The notes beneath the pieces are model-generated. The model was not told where the DNA came from. It worked only from the letters and a program-made list of their open reading frames with translations, and ran no database searches. DNA of 64,000 bases from CAZIOH01 sp964540815 (GTDB taxonomy: Bacteria > Myxococcota_A > Polyangia > Fen-1088): NCBI GenBank assembly GCA_964540815.1, contig CAZIOH010000026.1:1-64000 (forward strand), read 5' to 3'. This document shows, piece after piece, positions 51,146 through 59,574 of this stretch (positions are counted from its first letter, which is position 1; every line of letters begins with the position of its first letter). A program made the position numbers and the translations under genes.

Positions 51146-53353
51146 ATGCCGACCAAGCTGACCAAGCCGGCCACGCCGGCTCTCGTTCGCCACGGCCTGG
51201 TGCTCGTGCTGGCGGTCGTCACCGCCGCGTCCTGTTCCGCCTCGGTTTCGACGGACGCGAGCTCCTCGACACCTGGCGGTAGCGGCAACGGCAGCGGGCC
51301 GACGGCCGGCTCGGGAGGCGCGGGGGCTGCGTCGTCGGCGTCGGGTGGGATGACCACGACCGGCGGCGGCACCGCTGCGGGCACGGGCACTTCCTCTGGC
51401 TCGGGGAACCCCCCCAGCGCAACCGCGAGCAGCGGTGGTGCTTCTTTCGGGACCGGCGGCAGCTCCGCCTCCGGGGCCGGTGGCGCTGCCGCCGCCCCGC
51501 CGTCCTGCGCGGTCTCGCTCACCCCGATCGCGCCCACCAGCTTCGACGGGTCGGTCGCGGGCGCCGATGCCCGCTTCCGGGTCCAGGCCAGCGTCACCGG
51601 CGGGACTCGCGCGCCGAAGTGGGTGTGGACCGTCTCGTACGCCCCCGATCTGTCGGCCGTCATCCCCGTCACCACCGTCTCCGATCCGTCCACGGTGGAG
51701 TTTCCCATCACCATGGCCGGCATCTACAGCGTCCAGGTGGTGGTCGACGCGGGCCTCAGCTGCTTCGCCCAGCGCTCGATCACCGTCCTGCCACCCGAGA
51801 AGAACGTCCTCGTGTTTTCGATCACCCCGCCCGAGACCTACAGCCAGACCATCCCGGTGCAGAAGATCAAGAAGATGGTCGCCGGGACCGCGCCCGCGCC
51901 GCTCGCGATCGCCCTGCAAGGCGGCACCGCCATCCGCATCCTCCCGCAGACGGCCGCCGGCGACGCGCTGCCTTCCTACGTGCGGGTGCACGGGCTCTCG
52001 TTCTCCAGCGTCATCGAGGGATACTCCGACCACGGCCCCGTACCGGCGGTCCTCCTGCCGTACCCCACCGAGGTCTACGAGGCGCTGGTGGTCCCCGACG
52101 ACGTGATCGCGCCGAAGATCTTCAGCGGCGGCGACCTCCTCGGAGATCCGCAGCGCCTGGTGGCGCTGCCGATGAGCCCGGGCACCGAGGTGACGGGCGC
52201 CGCGACCAACGCCGGCGGTCAGCCGGTCGCCGGTGTGCGGGTGGTCCTGCGTTCGGGCACCCGCCCCTCGACGGTGGGGACCACCGCCGCCGACGGCACC
52301 TTCTCGGTGCTGACGCGAGACGGGACCCACGCGATGGTGTTCTCGCCGCCCCTCGACTCGGGCTTGCCCGAGGTGCACGTGCCCGCGTCGCCCGGGTTCG
52401 CCGTGGCGACCAGCGACACCGCCATCTCGGCCAGCGTGGTGTGGGCTGCGTCGAGCTCGGTGCCGGTGACCCTCCACGTGCGTTCCACCGACGGAGCCTC
52501 CGATGTTCCCGGCGCCTGGGTGCGGCTCGAGTCCCCGCAGGAGCTGCCTGACGTGGCCACGGTGTCGATCCGGGGCTCGGCGGCTGCCGCCGCAGCAGCA
52601 GCGGCAGCCACTTCGAACCCGGCGAGCGCGATGAGCCCACCGCGCGCCATGACGGGCCCCGGCGCCGGACCGGTGATCAAGCTGTCCGCCTCGGGGATCG
52701 TGCGGGTCGACGCCACCACCGGGACCACCGGCCTCGCCCGCTTCTCGGCCGTGCCCGTCGGAAGCTACACGGTCACCATCGTTCCACCGGACGGGATGTC
52801 GGGGCTGGCGATGCCGACCCGCGCCAGCGTCGTGGTCGCGGCCGGGGGATTGTCGAGCACGCTCTCCCTGGCGGCGCCGGTCATGCTGTCGGGGCGGCTG
52901 CTGCCCGTCGCCGCGACCGCCCACATGCGCGTCGTGGCGGTGGATCAGACCAGCGGAATCCCCGCGCCGCCGGTCGCCACCACCGTGGACGACTCCGGCA
53001 GCTACCAGCTCGACCTCCCGCCGGGCCGCACCTACCAGCTCGAGGCCGATCCGCTCGGGGTCGCCAGCTTCGCGCGCACGGTCCTCGGGACGGTGGCGCT
53101 CGGTGGGCAGGATCAGGCCGCCCCGGACTTCCAGGTGGCCGCCGGCGTCGCCATCACCGGGACGGTGAGCGGTCCCCCCGCCGATCCGCAGCAACTCGGG
53201 CCCGTGGCCATGGGCGGGGCGCTCATTCAGATCTTCTGCTCCTCGCTCTCCGCGGCGTGCCCGGCTCCTGACCAGCCGGTCGCCGAGGTGGCCACCCGCG
53301 CCGATGGTACCTTCCGCGTCTTCGTGCCCGCCGCCCTCTTGATGCAACCCTGA
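51146..53353 (+). CDS. Lipoprotein with CarboxypepD_reg-like repeats
   Basis: 735 residues. Signal with lipobox TAASC (about residue 30), then a Gly/Ser/Thr linker to about 120. The mature part is all beta, with at least three carboxypeptidase-regulatory-like units: EVTGAATNAGGQPVAGVRVV with TAADGTFSV, a middle unit VTTGTTGLARFSAVPVGSYT-like, and GRLLPVAATAHMRVVAVDQ with DDSGSYQLDLPPG. It ends near a last unit, ITGTVSGPPADPQQLGPVAM. An Ala run (AAAAAAAA) at about residue 475 comes from GCN codons. These domains are usually surface-exposed and bind partners or carbohydrate. It follows the PKD lipoprotein by 8 bp; the M16-like gene is 136 bp further, past a repeat. Confidence 0.72.
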   Translation: MPTKLTKPATPALVRHGLVLVLAVVTAASCSASVSTDASSSTPGGSGNGSGPTAGSGGAGAASSASGGMTTTGGGTAAGTGTSSGSGNPPSATASSGGASFGTGGSSASGAGGAAAAPPSCAVSLTPIAPTSFDGSVAGADARFRVQASVTGGTRAPKWVWTVSYAPDLSAVIPVTTVSDPSTVEFPITMAGIYSVQVVVDAGLSCFAQRSITVLPPEKNVLVFSITPPETYSQTIPVQKIKKMVAGTAPAPLAIALQGGTAIRILPQTAAGDALPSYVRVHGLSFSSVIEGYSDHGPVPAVLLPYPTEVYEALVVPDDVIAPKIFSGGDLLGDPQRLVALPMSPGTEVTGAATNAGGQPVAGVRVVLRSGTRPSTVGTTAADGTFSVLTRDGTHAMVFSPPLDSGLPEVHVPASPGFAVATSDTAISASVVWAASSSVPVTLHVRSTDGASDVPGAWVRLESPQELPDVATVSIRGSAAAAAAAAAATSNPASAMSPPRAMTGPGAGPVIKLSASGIVRVDATTGTTGLARFSAVPVGSYTVTIVPPDGMSGLAMPTRASVVVAAGGLSSTLSLAAPVMLSGRLLPVAATAHMRVVAVDQTSGIPAPPVATTVDDSGSYQLDLPPGRTYQLEADPLGVASFARTVLGTVALGGQDQAAPDFQVAAGVAITGTVSGPPADPQQLGPVAMGGALIQIFCSSLSAACPAPDQPVAEVATRADGTFRVFVPAALLMQP

Positions 53354-53392
53354 GAAGATTACCGGCGCCTCTGACAGGTCCTTTCCTCCTCC

Positions 53393-53436
53393 TCCTCGTC
53401 CTCGTTCCCCGTCGCGTCAGGTCGTGGGACGAGGAC
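53393..53436. repeat. Dispersed GC palindromic repeat, copy 4
   Basis: Positions 53393-53416 match 724-747 over 24 nt, and 53420-53436 (GGTCGTGGGACGAGGAC) match the start of copy 2. GTCCTCGT and ACGAGGAC pair as a hairpin. It lies between the stop of the CarboxypepD-like lipoprotein gene and the start of the M16-like gene. Confidence 0.75.
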
Positions 53437-53489
53437 CGGTCCCCCACAGCGAGAAATATTCCGTCTTTGGGGTTAGGCTGCCGCCTCTC

Positions 53490-56400
53490 GTGAGATCGCA
53501 GACCCTGATCGCCGTCGCGGCCTCGACCCTCGGTCTGGCGATGGTTTCCGGGTGTCGCACCTACCGCGGTGCTCTGTCGGGTGCCCTGTCGCTGGTGCCG
53601 GGGGTCCACCTGGCCGAGCCCGCGCCCATCCGTCCGAGCGGAACCGAGACCCGTTCGGCGTTCGAGCTGTCGAACGGAATGCGGGTGGTCCTCGAGGAGA
53701 ACCACGCCACGTCCGCGGTGGCGATCCAGGCCTGGATCGACGCTGGCTCCATCCACGACCCGGTCGACCGGCCCGGCGTGGCCTGCATGCTCGAGGAGCT
53801 GGTGCTCCGCGCGCCACGCCTGGCCACCTTCGCCGACCTCGGTGGCCGCGTTGCGGGCTGGACCAGCCACGACGCAGCCGTGTTTCGGGCCACCGTCGCC
53901 GGCACCTTCGCCGGCGCCGCGCTGGCCGCGCTGTCCGAGGCCCTCCTCCACCCGGACTGGTCCCCTGCCGCGCTCGGCGCCGCGGTCGAGGTGGTCCGTC
54001 GCGGAGGCGCCTCGAGCGTCCGCCAGACCGGGCTCGCGCAGCAGCGCGGAGTCGCCCTCCTGGCGCTCGGGCTCGCCTTCGGACCGGGCGGCTATGCCCG
54101 CCCCCTGGTGCCGGCCCCCGGAGAGCTCGCGCGGCTCGGCACGGCGGAGCTGCGCAGCTTTCACGACGAGCTCTACCTCGCCCCGCGCGTCGATCTCGTG
54201 GTGGTGGGCGACTTCAACGCCAAGGAGATGCGGGCCAGCCTGCAGAGCACCTTCGGAGCCTGGCCAGCGCGCCCGGGAGGCCCGCGCGCGCCCGGCGTCG
54301 CCCGGGCCGTGCAGGCCGTCGCCGTGCCGCCAGCGCTCGGCGAGGGAGCAGGCGCCGGGCCGAGGCTCACCGTCGTCGCCGGCGGCGTGACGGAGCCCGA
54401 GATCGCCGTGGGCTTTCGCACGCCGCCCGCCCGGGATGGCGATCTCCCGGCGCTCGAGCTGCTCGCCGCCGTCGTGGGTCGTCCGGCGGTCGGGCGCCTG
54501 GCGGTGGACGTCGCGCAGAATCGACAGATGGCGAGCGCGACCGGGGCCTACCTGTTCGGCTCGCGCCAGGGGGGGCTGCTGGTGGCCCACGCGACCCTCA
54601 CCCCGGGGCCGATCGACGACGCCGCCGCGGCCGTCATCGACACCCTGCTCCGGCTCGGGAGCGAGCGCCTCGACCGGGACGAGCTCGAACGCGCACGCGT
54701 GGCCGTCGAGGGCGAGGATGCTGCTCGCCGCGCCAGCCTGGATGGCTACGCGACCCGGCTCGGGTGGTTCGCGTCGCTCACCGGCAAGGCCGGCCACGAG
54801 CGCACGTACCGCGAGCGGTTGCGAACCGTCGACGTCGGCGAGCTGCGGAAGGTGGCGGCCAGGTACCTGCGCGCGAGCAACATGGTGGTGGCCGTGCTCG
54901 TTCCCGGGCAGCGCGCGGATGTCGCGGCCGGCAGCGCCTTCGATGCCGCGCCGTCAACCGGCGTGCCGGCGACCGCCGCGCCGTCTACAGTGATGGCGCG
55001 TCTCGAGCGCGTCCTGGCGGCCTGTGAACAAAGGGCTCCGGCGCCGCTGCCCACCCGCCGCGCGTCCGCCGCCGCCGTCGGGCAGGACGACCTCGAGTAC
55101 CGCTTGACCTCCGGCGTGCGCCTGCTCGTCATCCCCGACGACACCGCGACCCAGGTCTCGCTCCGCGCCGTCTGGTCCGGGGGGGCTCGCACGGAGGACG
55201 CCCGCCTCGCCGGCGCCTCGGCGCTGCTCGCGCGCCTCTTGCCCCTCGGGACCCGCTCGCGGCGGGCCGAGCCGCTCGCCTCCGAGATGACCGAGATCGC
55301 CGGCAACCTGGCGGGCATCGCCGGACCCGACGTTTTTGGTCTCCGCGCCGACTTCCTCGCCACCCGCTGGGAGCGGGGGGTGGAGCTGGTGGTGGATGTC
55401 CTGCGCAACCCGCGCTTCGCCGAGGAGGACGTGGAGCGCGAGCGGCGCGTGCAGCTCGACCTCATCCGCGACGACGAGGTGGCCCCGGCCGCCGTTGCCC
55501 TGCGCACGTTTCGCGAGGCCCTCTACGGCGGGCACCCCTATCGCCGCGATCCCCTCGGGACCGTGCAGTCGGTCTCGGCGCTCACGCGCCGCCGCTTGCT
55601 GGATCACTATCGCCGCAGCTACCGTCCTTCGTCCTTGACCATCGCGGTGGTGGGCGCGGTGCCCCCGTCCGAGCTGGCGAACAAGCTGCAGACCCTCTTC
55701 TCGGACGCGTCGCCTGTCGCTCCGCCGGCCGCCGCGCCCGCGTCCGTCCCGCCCCGCGTCGCGGTCGTGGGTGCCCCGCTGGTGGTCGAGCGCGTGGTCG
55801 GCCGGCCCGGCGGCGCCGGGGGGGCAGGGGGGCAGGCATCCCCGCAGACCGCATCCGCACGCCACGCGGCTGGCCCGACACCTGGCCCCTCCGTGCCGAC
55901 CCGGGTGGTGCTCGGTTACCTCGGCCTCACGGTCCTGGATCCCGACCGGTTCGCGTTCGACGTGCTGGTGGAGCTCCTCTCGGGTCGGGGACCGACGCCG
56001 CGCGCACCGGGCCGCGCTGGCACCGACACCTCCGAGGCCTCGGAGACGGCGGCCCCCGCGGTGGGCAGCCGTCTCGCCGCCGTCTCCGCCGGGGTTGGGG
56101 TCTCGGAATCTCCGGCCGTACTGGCGGAGGAAGCGGTCGATGGCGGTTTTCTGGCGATCTCGTTCCAGGTCGACCCCGATGCCTCCGTGGATGAGGCGGT
56201 CGCGGCCCTGCGCCGTGCGCTCGCGACCGTGACCACCCCGGGCGCCGCGCCCAGCGCCGAGGAGGTGGCGTGGGCCCGCCAGCTGCTGGTGGGGCGCAGC
56301 GCGCTCGCCTTCGAGCGGCGCGGGGCCGTGGCCATGGCCCTCGCGCTTCACGGCGCGCTCGGCGAGAACGTCCCGTCCTACCGCCGCGGCAGCGCCGGGC

Positions 56401-56612
56401 TGGCCGAGGTGCAGGTGGCGGATGTCTTGCGCGTCGCACGCCGCGTGATAGATCCCGGACGCGAGGTGCTGGTCATCCTGAGGCCAGAGGAGCAGGCCCT
56501 TGGCCCGAGGGAACGAGATGAGAAGAGCGTCGCCCGGATGAACCAGATTCCCGCCGGATTCCGCGGTGGGTATGCGGACGCCCACGGGCCGTCGCCCTCC
56601 CCGGGACGCTGA
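53490..56612 (+). CDS. Degenerate M16-like lipoprotein (two domains)
   Basis: 1040 residues from a GTG start. Signal with lipobox VSGC near residue 25. Two M16 (pitrilysin-type) halves: the first begins ELSNGMRVVLEENHATSAVA, the second SGVRLLVIPDDTATQVSLRA. The zinc motif HxxEH is lost in both: GVACMLEELVL in the first (Cys99 and Glu103 replace the two His), and GASALLARLLPLGT in the second. Later helices are kept (SFHDELYLAPRVDLVVVGDF and LLDHYRRSYRPSSLTIAVVG). A Gly/Ala-rich insert (about 755-800) breaks the second half. It is a pseudo-protease, perhaps a binding or scaffold protein at the membrane. Its stop is 4 bp before a kinase gene, in one operon. The GTG at 53490 starts a clean signal peptide. 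Confidence 0.85.
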   Translation: MRSQTLIAVAASTLGLAMVSGCRTYRGALSGALSLVPGVHLAEPAPIRPSGTETRSAFELSNGMRVVLEENHATSAVAIQAWIDAGSIHDPVDRPGVACMLEELVLRAPRLATFADLGGRVAGWTSHDAAVFRATVAGTFAGAALAALSEALLHPDWSPAALGAAVEVVRRGGASSVRQTGLAQQRGVALLALGLAFGPGGYARPLVPAPGELARLGTAELRSFHDELYLAPRVDLVVVGDFNAKEMRASLQSTFGAWPARPGGPRAPGVARAVQAVAVPPALGEGAGAGPRLTVVAGGVTEPEIAVGFRTPPARDGDLPALELLAAVVGRPAVGRLAVDVAQNRQMASATGAYLFGSRQGGLLVAHATLTPGPIDDAAAAVIDTLLRLGSERLDRDELERARVAVEGEDAARRASLDGYATRLGWFASLTGKAGHERTYRERLRTVDVGELRKVAARYLRASNMVVAVLVPGQRADVAAGSAFDAAPSTGVPATAAPSTVMARLERVLAACEQRAPAPLPTRRASAAAVGQDDLEYRLTSGVRLLVIPDDTATQVSLRAVWSGGARTEDARLAGASALLARLLPLGTRSRRAEPLASEMTEIAGNLAGIAGPDVFGLRADFLATRWERGVELVVDVLRNPRFAEEDVERERRVQLDLIRDDEVAPAAVALRTFREALYGGHPYRRDPLGTVQSVSALTRRRLLDHYRRSYRPSSLTIAVVGAVPPSELANKLQTLFSDASPVAPPAAAPASVPPRVAVVGAPLVVERVVGRPGGAGGAGGQASPQTASARHAAGPTPGPSVPTRVVLGYLGLTVLDPDRFAFDVLVELLSGRGPTPRAPGRAGTDTSEASETAAPAVGSRLAAVSAGVGVSESPAVLAEEAVDGGFLAISFQVDPDASVDEAVAALRRALATVTTPGAAPSAEEVAWARQLLVGRSALAFERRGAVAMALALHGALGENVPSYRRGSAGLAEVQVADVLRVARRVIDPGREVLVILRPEEQALGPRERDEKSVARMNQIPAGFRGGYADAHGPSPSPGR

Positions 56613-56616
56613 GCCC

Positions 56617-58662
56617 ATGTCCATGTCGACCTCGACGGTGGTCTGCCCCGCCTGCGCCCACGCGGCGTCGGCGGAGCTCGGCACCTGTCCCCGCTGTCGC
56701 GGTGCCTTGCGCGATCCGCTGCTCGGCACGGTGCTCGGCGACCGTTACCGGATCATGGCGCGCCTCGGCACCGGGGGAATGGGCGCCGTCTACCGCGCCG
56801 AGCACCTCACCCTCAAGCGCGACGTCGCCGTGAAGGTCCTCCTGCCCGAGATGGGCAACAAGGAAGAATTCGTGCGCCGCTTCCAGCGCGAGGCGGAGTC
56901 CGCCAGCCGCCTGGCGCACATCAACATCATCTCCGTCACGGACTTCGGGCGCACGCCCGACGGGCTCCTCTTCCTCGTCATGGAGTACCTGGACGGGGAG
57001 GCGCTCTCGGCGCTGATCCGGCGCGGTCCCATCGCCCTTCCGCGCGCCGTCGCGATCTTCGGACAGATCCTCGACGGTCTCGGCCACGCCCACGCCGCCG
57101 GGATCGTGCACCGCGATCTCAAGCCCGACAACATCATGCTGGTCGAGCGGGAAGGGCGCCCCGACGTGGTCAAGCTGCTCGACTTCGGGATCGCCAAGGT
57201 CACCGATCCCGAAGGGCACCGCGAGGCCCTCACCCAGGCCGGTGTGATCTTCGGGACTCCGGAATACCTCTCGCCCGAGCAGGCCCTCGGCGAGCCGGTC
57301 GACGCGCGCGCCGATCTCTACGCCGCCGGGGTCATCCTCTACGAGATGCTGACCGGGCGGCGTCCGTTCGAGTCCGACGACAAGGTGAAGATCATCTCGA
57401 TGCACCTGTCGCACGCCGTCCCGGGCATCGAGACCCTCGATCTCGGGTTCGCGCTCCCCGGCCCGGTCACCGAGCTCGTCATGCAGTCGCTCGAGAAGCC
57501 GCGCGAGCACCGATTCTCGTCCGCCGCGGCGTTTCGGAGCGCCCTCGCCGAGGCCGTGGCGGCGAGCCCGCCGCCGCTCGTGTCGCCGCCCGCTGGCCCC
57601 TGGGCCCAGGCGGTGGCCAGGACCGGGAGCGGCGCGGGATCGTCACCCGACGCCTCCCGGCCGGGAGCGCTGCAGTCCCGTGCCGACGGCCCGGTCCAGG
57701 GCGAGCGGAGCGGTCATGGTTCCAGCCATGGTTCGAGTCCCGGTTCGAGTCCTGGGTCCTCCGGGTTGCGGCGCTCGCCCGTGACGTGGCTCGTGCTCGC
57801 CATCGCGGCGGCCGTGGGGCTGGGCGGGCTCGGCTGGCTGGCGCTCGGCCACCGGGCCTCCGGGCCGCCGCGCAGCCCGGTGGTCAAGGCCCGGGTCCCG
57901 AGCGTGGCGCCAGCCCCGGCCGAGCTGGCGGTGCAGCTTCGTGTGGTCGAGAGCTGGCTGGCGGCGGCCGAGACCGCCAAGGCCCGCGTCTCGCTCGAGC
58001 AGCTCCTGGCCCAGCACCCGAGCGATGCCCGCGTCCGGTACTTGCTCGGTCGGGTGGCCTTCGCCGAGGACCGGCGCGTGCAGGCCCTCGACAACTACCG
58101 CGAGGCCATCGCGCTCGATCCCGGGTTTCGAGCCGATGCGGTGCTGCTCGAGCATCTCGGCCTCGTCCTCACCGATCCCCGGAACGACGGTCGGGGCGCC
58201 GATCCCAAGGCCGCCGATGCGGCCCTCGAGCTCGCCATCGAGCGGGTGGGGCGGCCAGCCACCGAGCTCCTGGTCCGGGTGGCCAACGCCCCGGGGGACG
58301 TCGACCGGCGCCAGAAGGCGGCGCTCGCGCTCGACGAGCTCGGGGAGGGTGCGCGGGTCGATCACGTGAGCCTCGCCGTCGCCGCCCTCAGGCGGGCCGC
58401 CGCCTGCGAGGACCGCAAGCCGCTGGTGGTCCAGCTCGGAAACAGCCAGGACTTGCGGGCGCTCGCCCCCCTGCGTGGGCTCCGCCCGCGCTCCGGGCTC
58501 GGCGGGCTCTTTGCTCAGGCGCCGGATTCGTCCTGCATGAAGGCCGAGCTCGACGAGGCCATCCAGAAGCTCGAGGAGCGCCTGCCGCCCGAACGGAAGG
58601 CCACCCGTCGATCGAGCAACCGGAAATCCAGCGCCCATGGACCCCTCATGCGGGGACGTTGA
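56617..58662 (+). CDS. Ser/Thr protein kinase with zinc ribbon and TPR-like tail
   Basis: 681 residues. N-terminal zinc ribbon (VCPACAHAASAELGTCPRCRG), then a kinase domain of about 280 residues: LGTGGMGAVYRAE, VAVKVLLPEM, HRDLKPDNIML, DFGIAKVTDP and GTPEYLSPEQALGE. All catalytic residues are present. A spacer with four tandem HGSS/PGSS units (about residues 370-385) leads to one membrane helix (WLVLAIAAAVGLGGLGWLAL). The C-terminal 230 residues are TPR-like helices (LEQLLAQHPSDARVRYLLGR, RVQALDNYREAIALDPG). It starts 4 bp after the M16-like stop and ends 3 bp before the CPBP protease gene, so the three genes form an operon. Confidence 0.92.
   Translation: MSMSTSTVVCPACAHAASAELGTCPRCRGALRDPLLGTVLGDRYRIMARLGTGGMGAVYRAEHLTLKRDVAVKVLLPEMGNKEEFVRRFQREAESASRLAHINIISVTDFGRTPDGLLFLVMEYLDGEALSALIRRGPIALPRAVAIFGQILDGLGHAHAAGIVHRDLKPDNIMLVEREGRPDVVKLLDFGIAKVTDPEGHREALTQAGVIFGTPEYLSPEQALGEPVDARADLYAAGVILYEMLTGRRPFESDDKVKIISMHLSHAVPGIETLDLGFALPGPVTELVMQSLEKPREHRFSSAAAFRSALAEAVAASPPPLVSPPAGPWAQAVARTGSGAGSSPDASRPGALQSRADGPVQGERSGHGSSHGSSPGSSPGSSGLRRSPVTWLVLAIAAAVGLGGLGWLALGHRASGPPRSPVVKARVPSVAPAPAELAVQLRVVESWLAAAETAKARVSLEQLLAQHPSDARVRYLLGRVAFAEDRRVQALDNYREAIALDPGFRADAVLLEHLGLVLTDPRNDGRGADPKAADAALELAIERVGRPATELLVRVANAPGDVDRRQKAALALDELGEGARVDHVSLAVAALRRAAACEDRKPLVVQLGNSQDLRALAPLRGLRPRSGLGGLFAQAPDSSCMKAELDEAIQKLEERLPPERKATRRSSNRKSSAHGPLMRGR
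57711..57766 (+). repeat. 12-bp repeats encoding HGSS/PGSS units
   Basis: Four drifting 12-bp units (CATGGTTCCAGC, CATGGTTCGAGT, CCCGGTTCGAGT, CCTGGGTCCTCC) code for HGSS-HGSS-PGSS-PGSS between the kinase domain and the membrane helix. A short coding tandem repeat, not a mobile element. Confidence 0.75.
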
Positions 58663-58665
58663 TTC

Positions 58666-59448
58666 ATGCCATCGAAAATTCAAAAGCCGGTCAAGAAGCC
58701 AACCACCAAGTCGCCCCGGCCCACCCCCTCGGGCGGCGGCCGACGGGGCTCACCCGGCTCGCGCAACCTTCTCAGCAACCTGGTGCTGGTGTTCCCGCTG
58801 TTCCTCATCTACCAGATCGGGGTCCTCGTCACCTATCCGCTCGTGAACGGGGCCGACCTGCTCACCCGCTTCCTGCTCCAGAACCTGGCGCTCACGCGCT
58901 CGGCGTACCTCGGGTACTCGGCGGCGGTCGCCGCGGTGTTCGCGATCGCCGTCCTGGTCCTCCGGCGGCGCCAGAGCCTGAACCTCTCCATGTTCGTTCC
59001 GGTCCTGCTCGAGAGCGCCATCTTCGCCATGACCATGGGCTCGGCGATCGTGTTCGTGATGACCCGAGCCTTCGGGATCAACCCGCGCCTCGCGACGGGC
59101 CTCCTCGGACAGGGCCTCGTCACCCGCATGGTCATGTCGATCGGCGCGGGGGTCTGGGAGGAGATCACCTTCCGCCTCGGCATCCTCTGCGGTGTGATGT
59201 TCGTGTGCGAACGGCTGCTGGGGATGCGCCGGTTCTTGGCCCTCGCCTCGGCGTTCGTGCTCTCGTCGTTGCTGTTCTCGGCCGCCCACCATATCCCCCC
59301 CTACGGCGATCCGCTCGATCTCGGCGTCTTCACCTTTCGCTTCCTGGCGGGGATGATCTTCGCGTCACTCTTCTGGTTCCGCGGCTTCGCGGTCGCCGTC
59401 TACACCCACGCCCTCTACGATCTCTACGTGCTCATCATCCGAGGGTGA
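58666..59448 (+). CDS. CPBP-family intramembrane protease
   Basis: 260 residues. A basic N-terminus (PSKIQKPVKKPTTKSPRP) precedes six or so helices. The CPBP (CAAX protease and bacteriocin-processing) motifs are present: GAGVWEEITFR (EExxxR), SSLLFSAAHHIPPYG (FxxxH), and AVYTHALYDLY (HxxxD/N-type). It would cleave within the membrane; the substrate is unknown. It follows a kinase and a degenerate M16 lipoprotein in one operon with a 3-bp gap, so it could process a lipoprotein or be regulated by the kinase. A convergent H1-like gene follows after 126 bp. Confidence 0.9.
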   Translation: MPSKIQKPVKKPTTKSPRPTPSGGGRRGSPGSRNLLSNLVLVFPLFLIYQIGVLVTYPLVNGADLLTRFLLQNLALTRSAYLGYSAAVAAVFAIAVLVLRRRQSLNLSMFVPVLLESAIFAMTMGSAIVFVMTRAFGINPRLATGLLGQGLVTRMVMSIGAGVWEEITFRLGILCGVMFVCERLLGMRRFLALASAFVLSSLLFSAAHHIPPYGDPLDLGVFTFRFLAGMIFASLFWFRGFAVAVYTHALYDLYVLIIRG

Positions 59449-59574
59449 TCCCCGAGTCCGTGTTCCACGAGCGGGTGGCGGCCAGCGAGTCGCGGTGTAC
59501 GCACGCTATACGCACACGCCCCACCTCCGCCCGCTGGCCCCACTCGAGCTCGGCCTCGTCCCGACCGGGATGAG

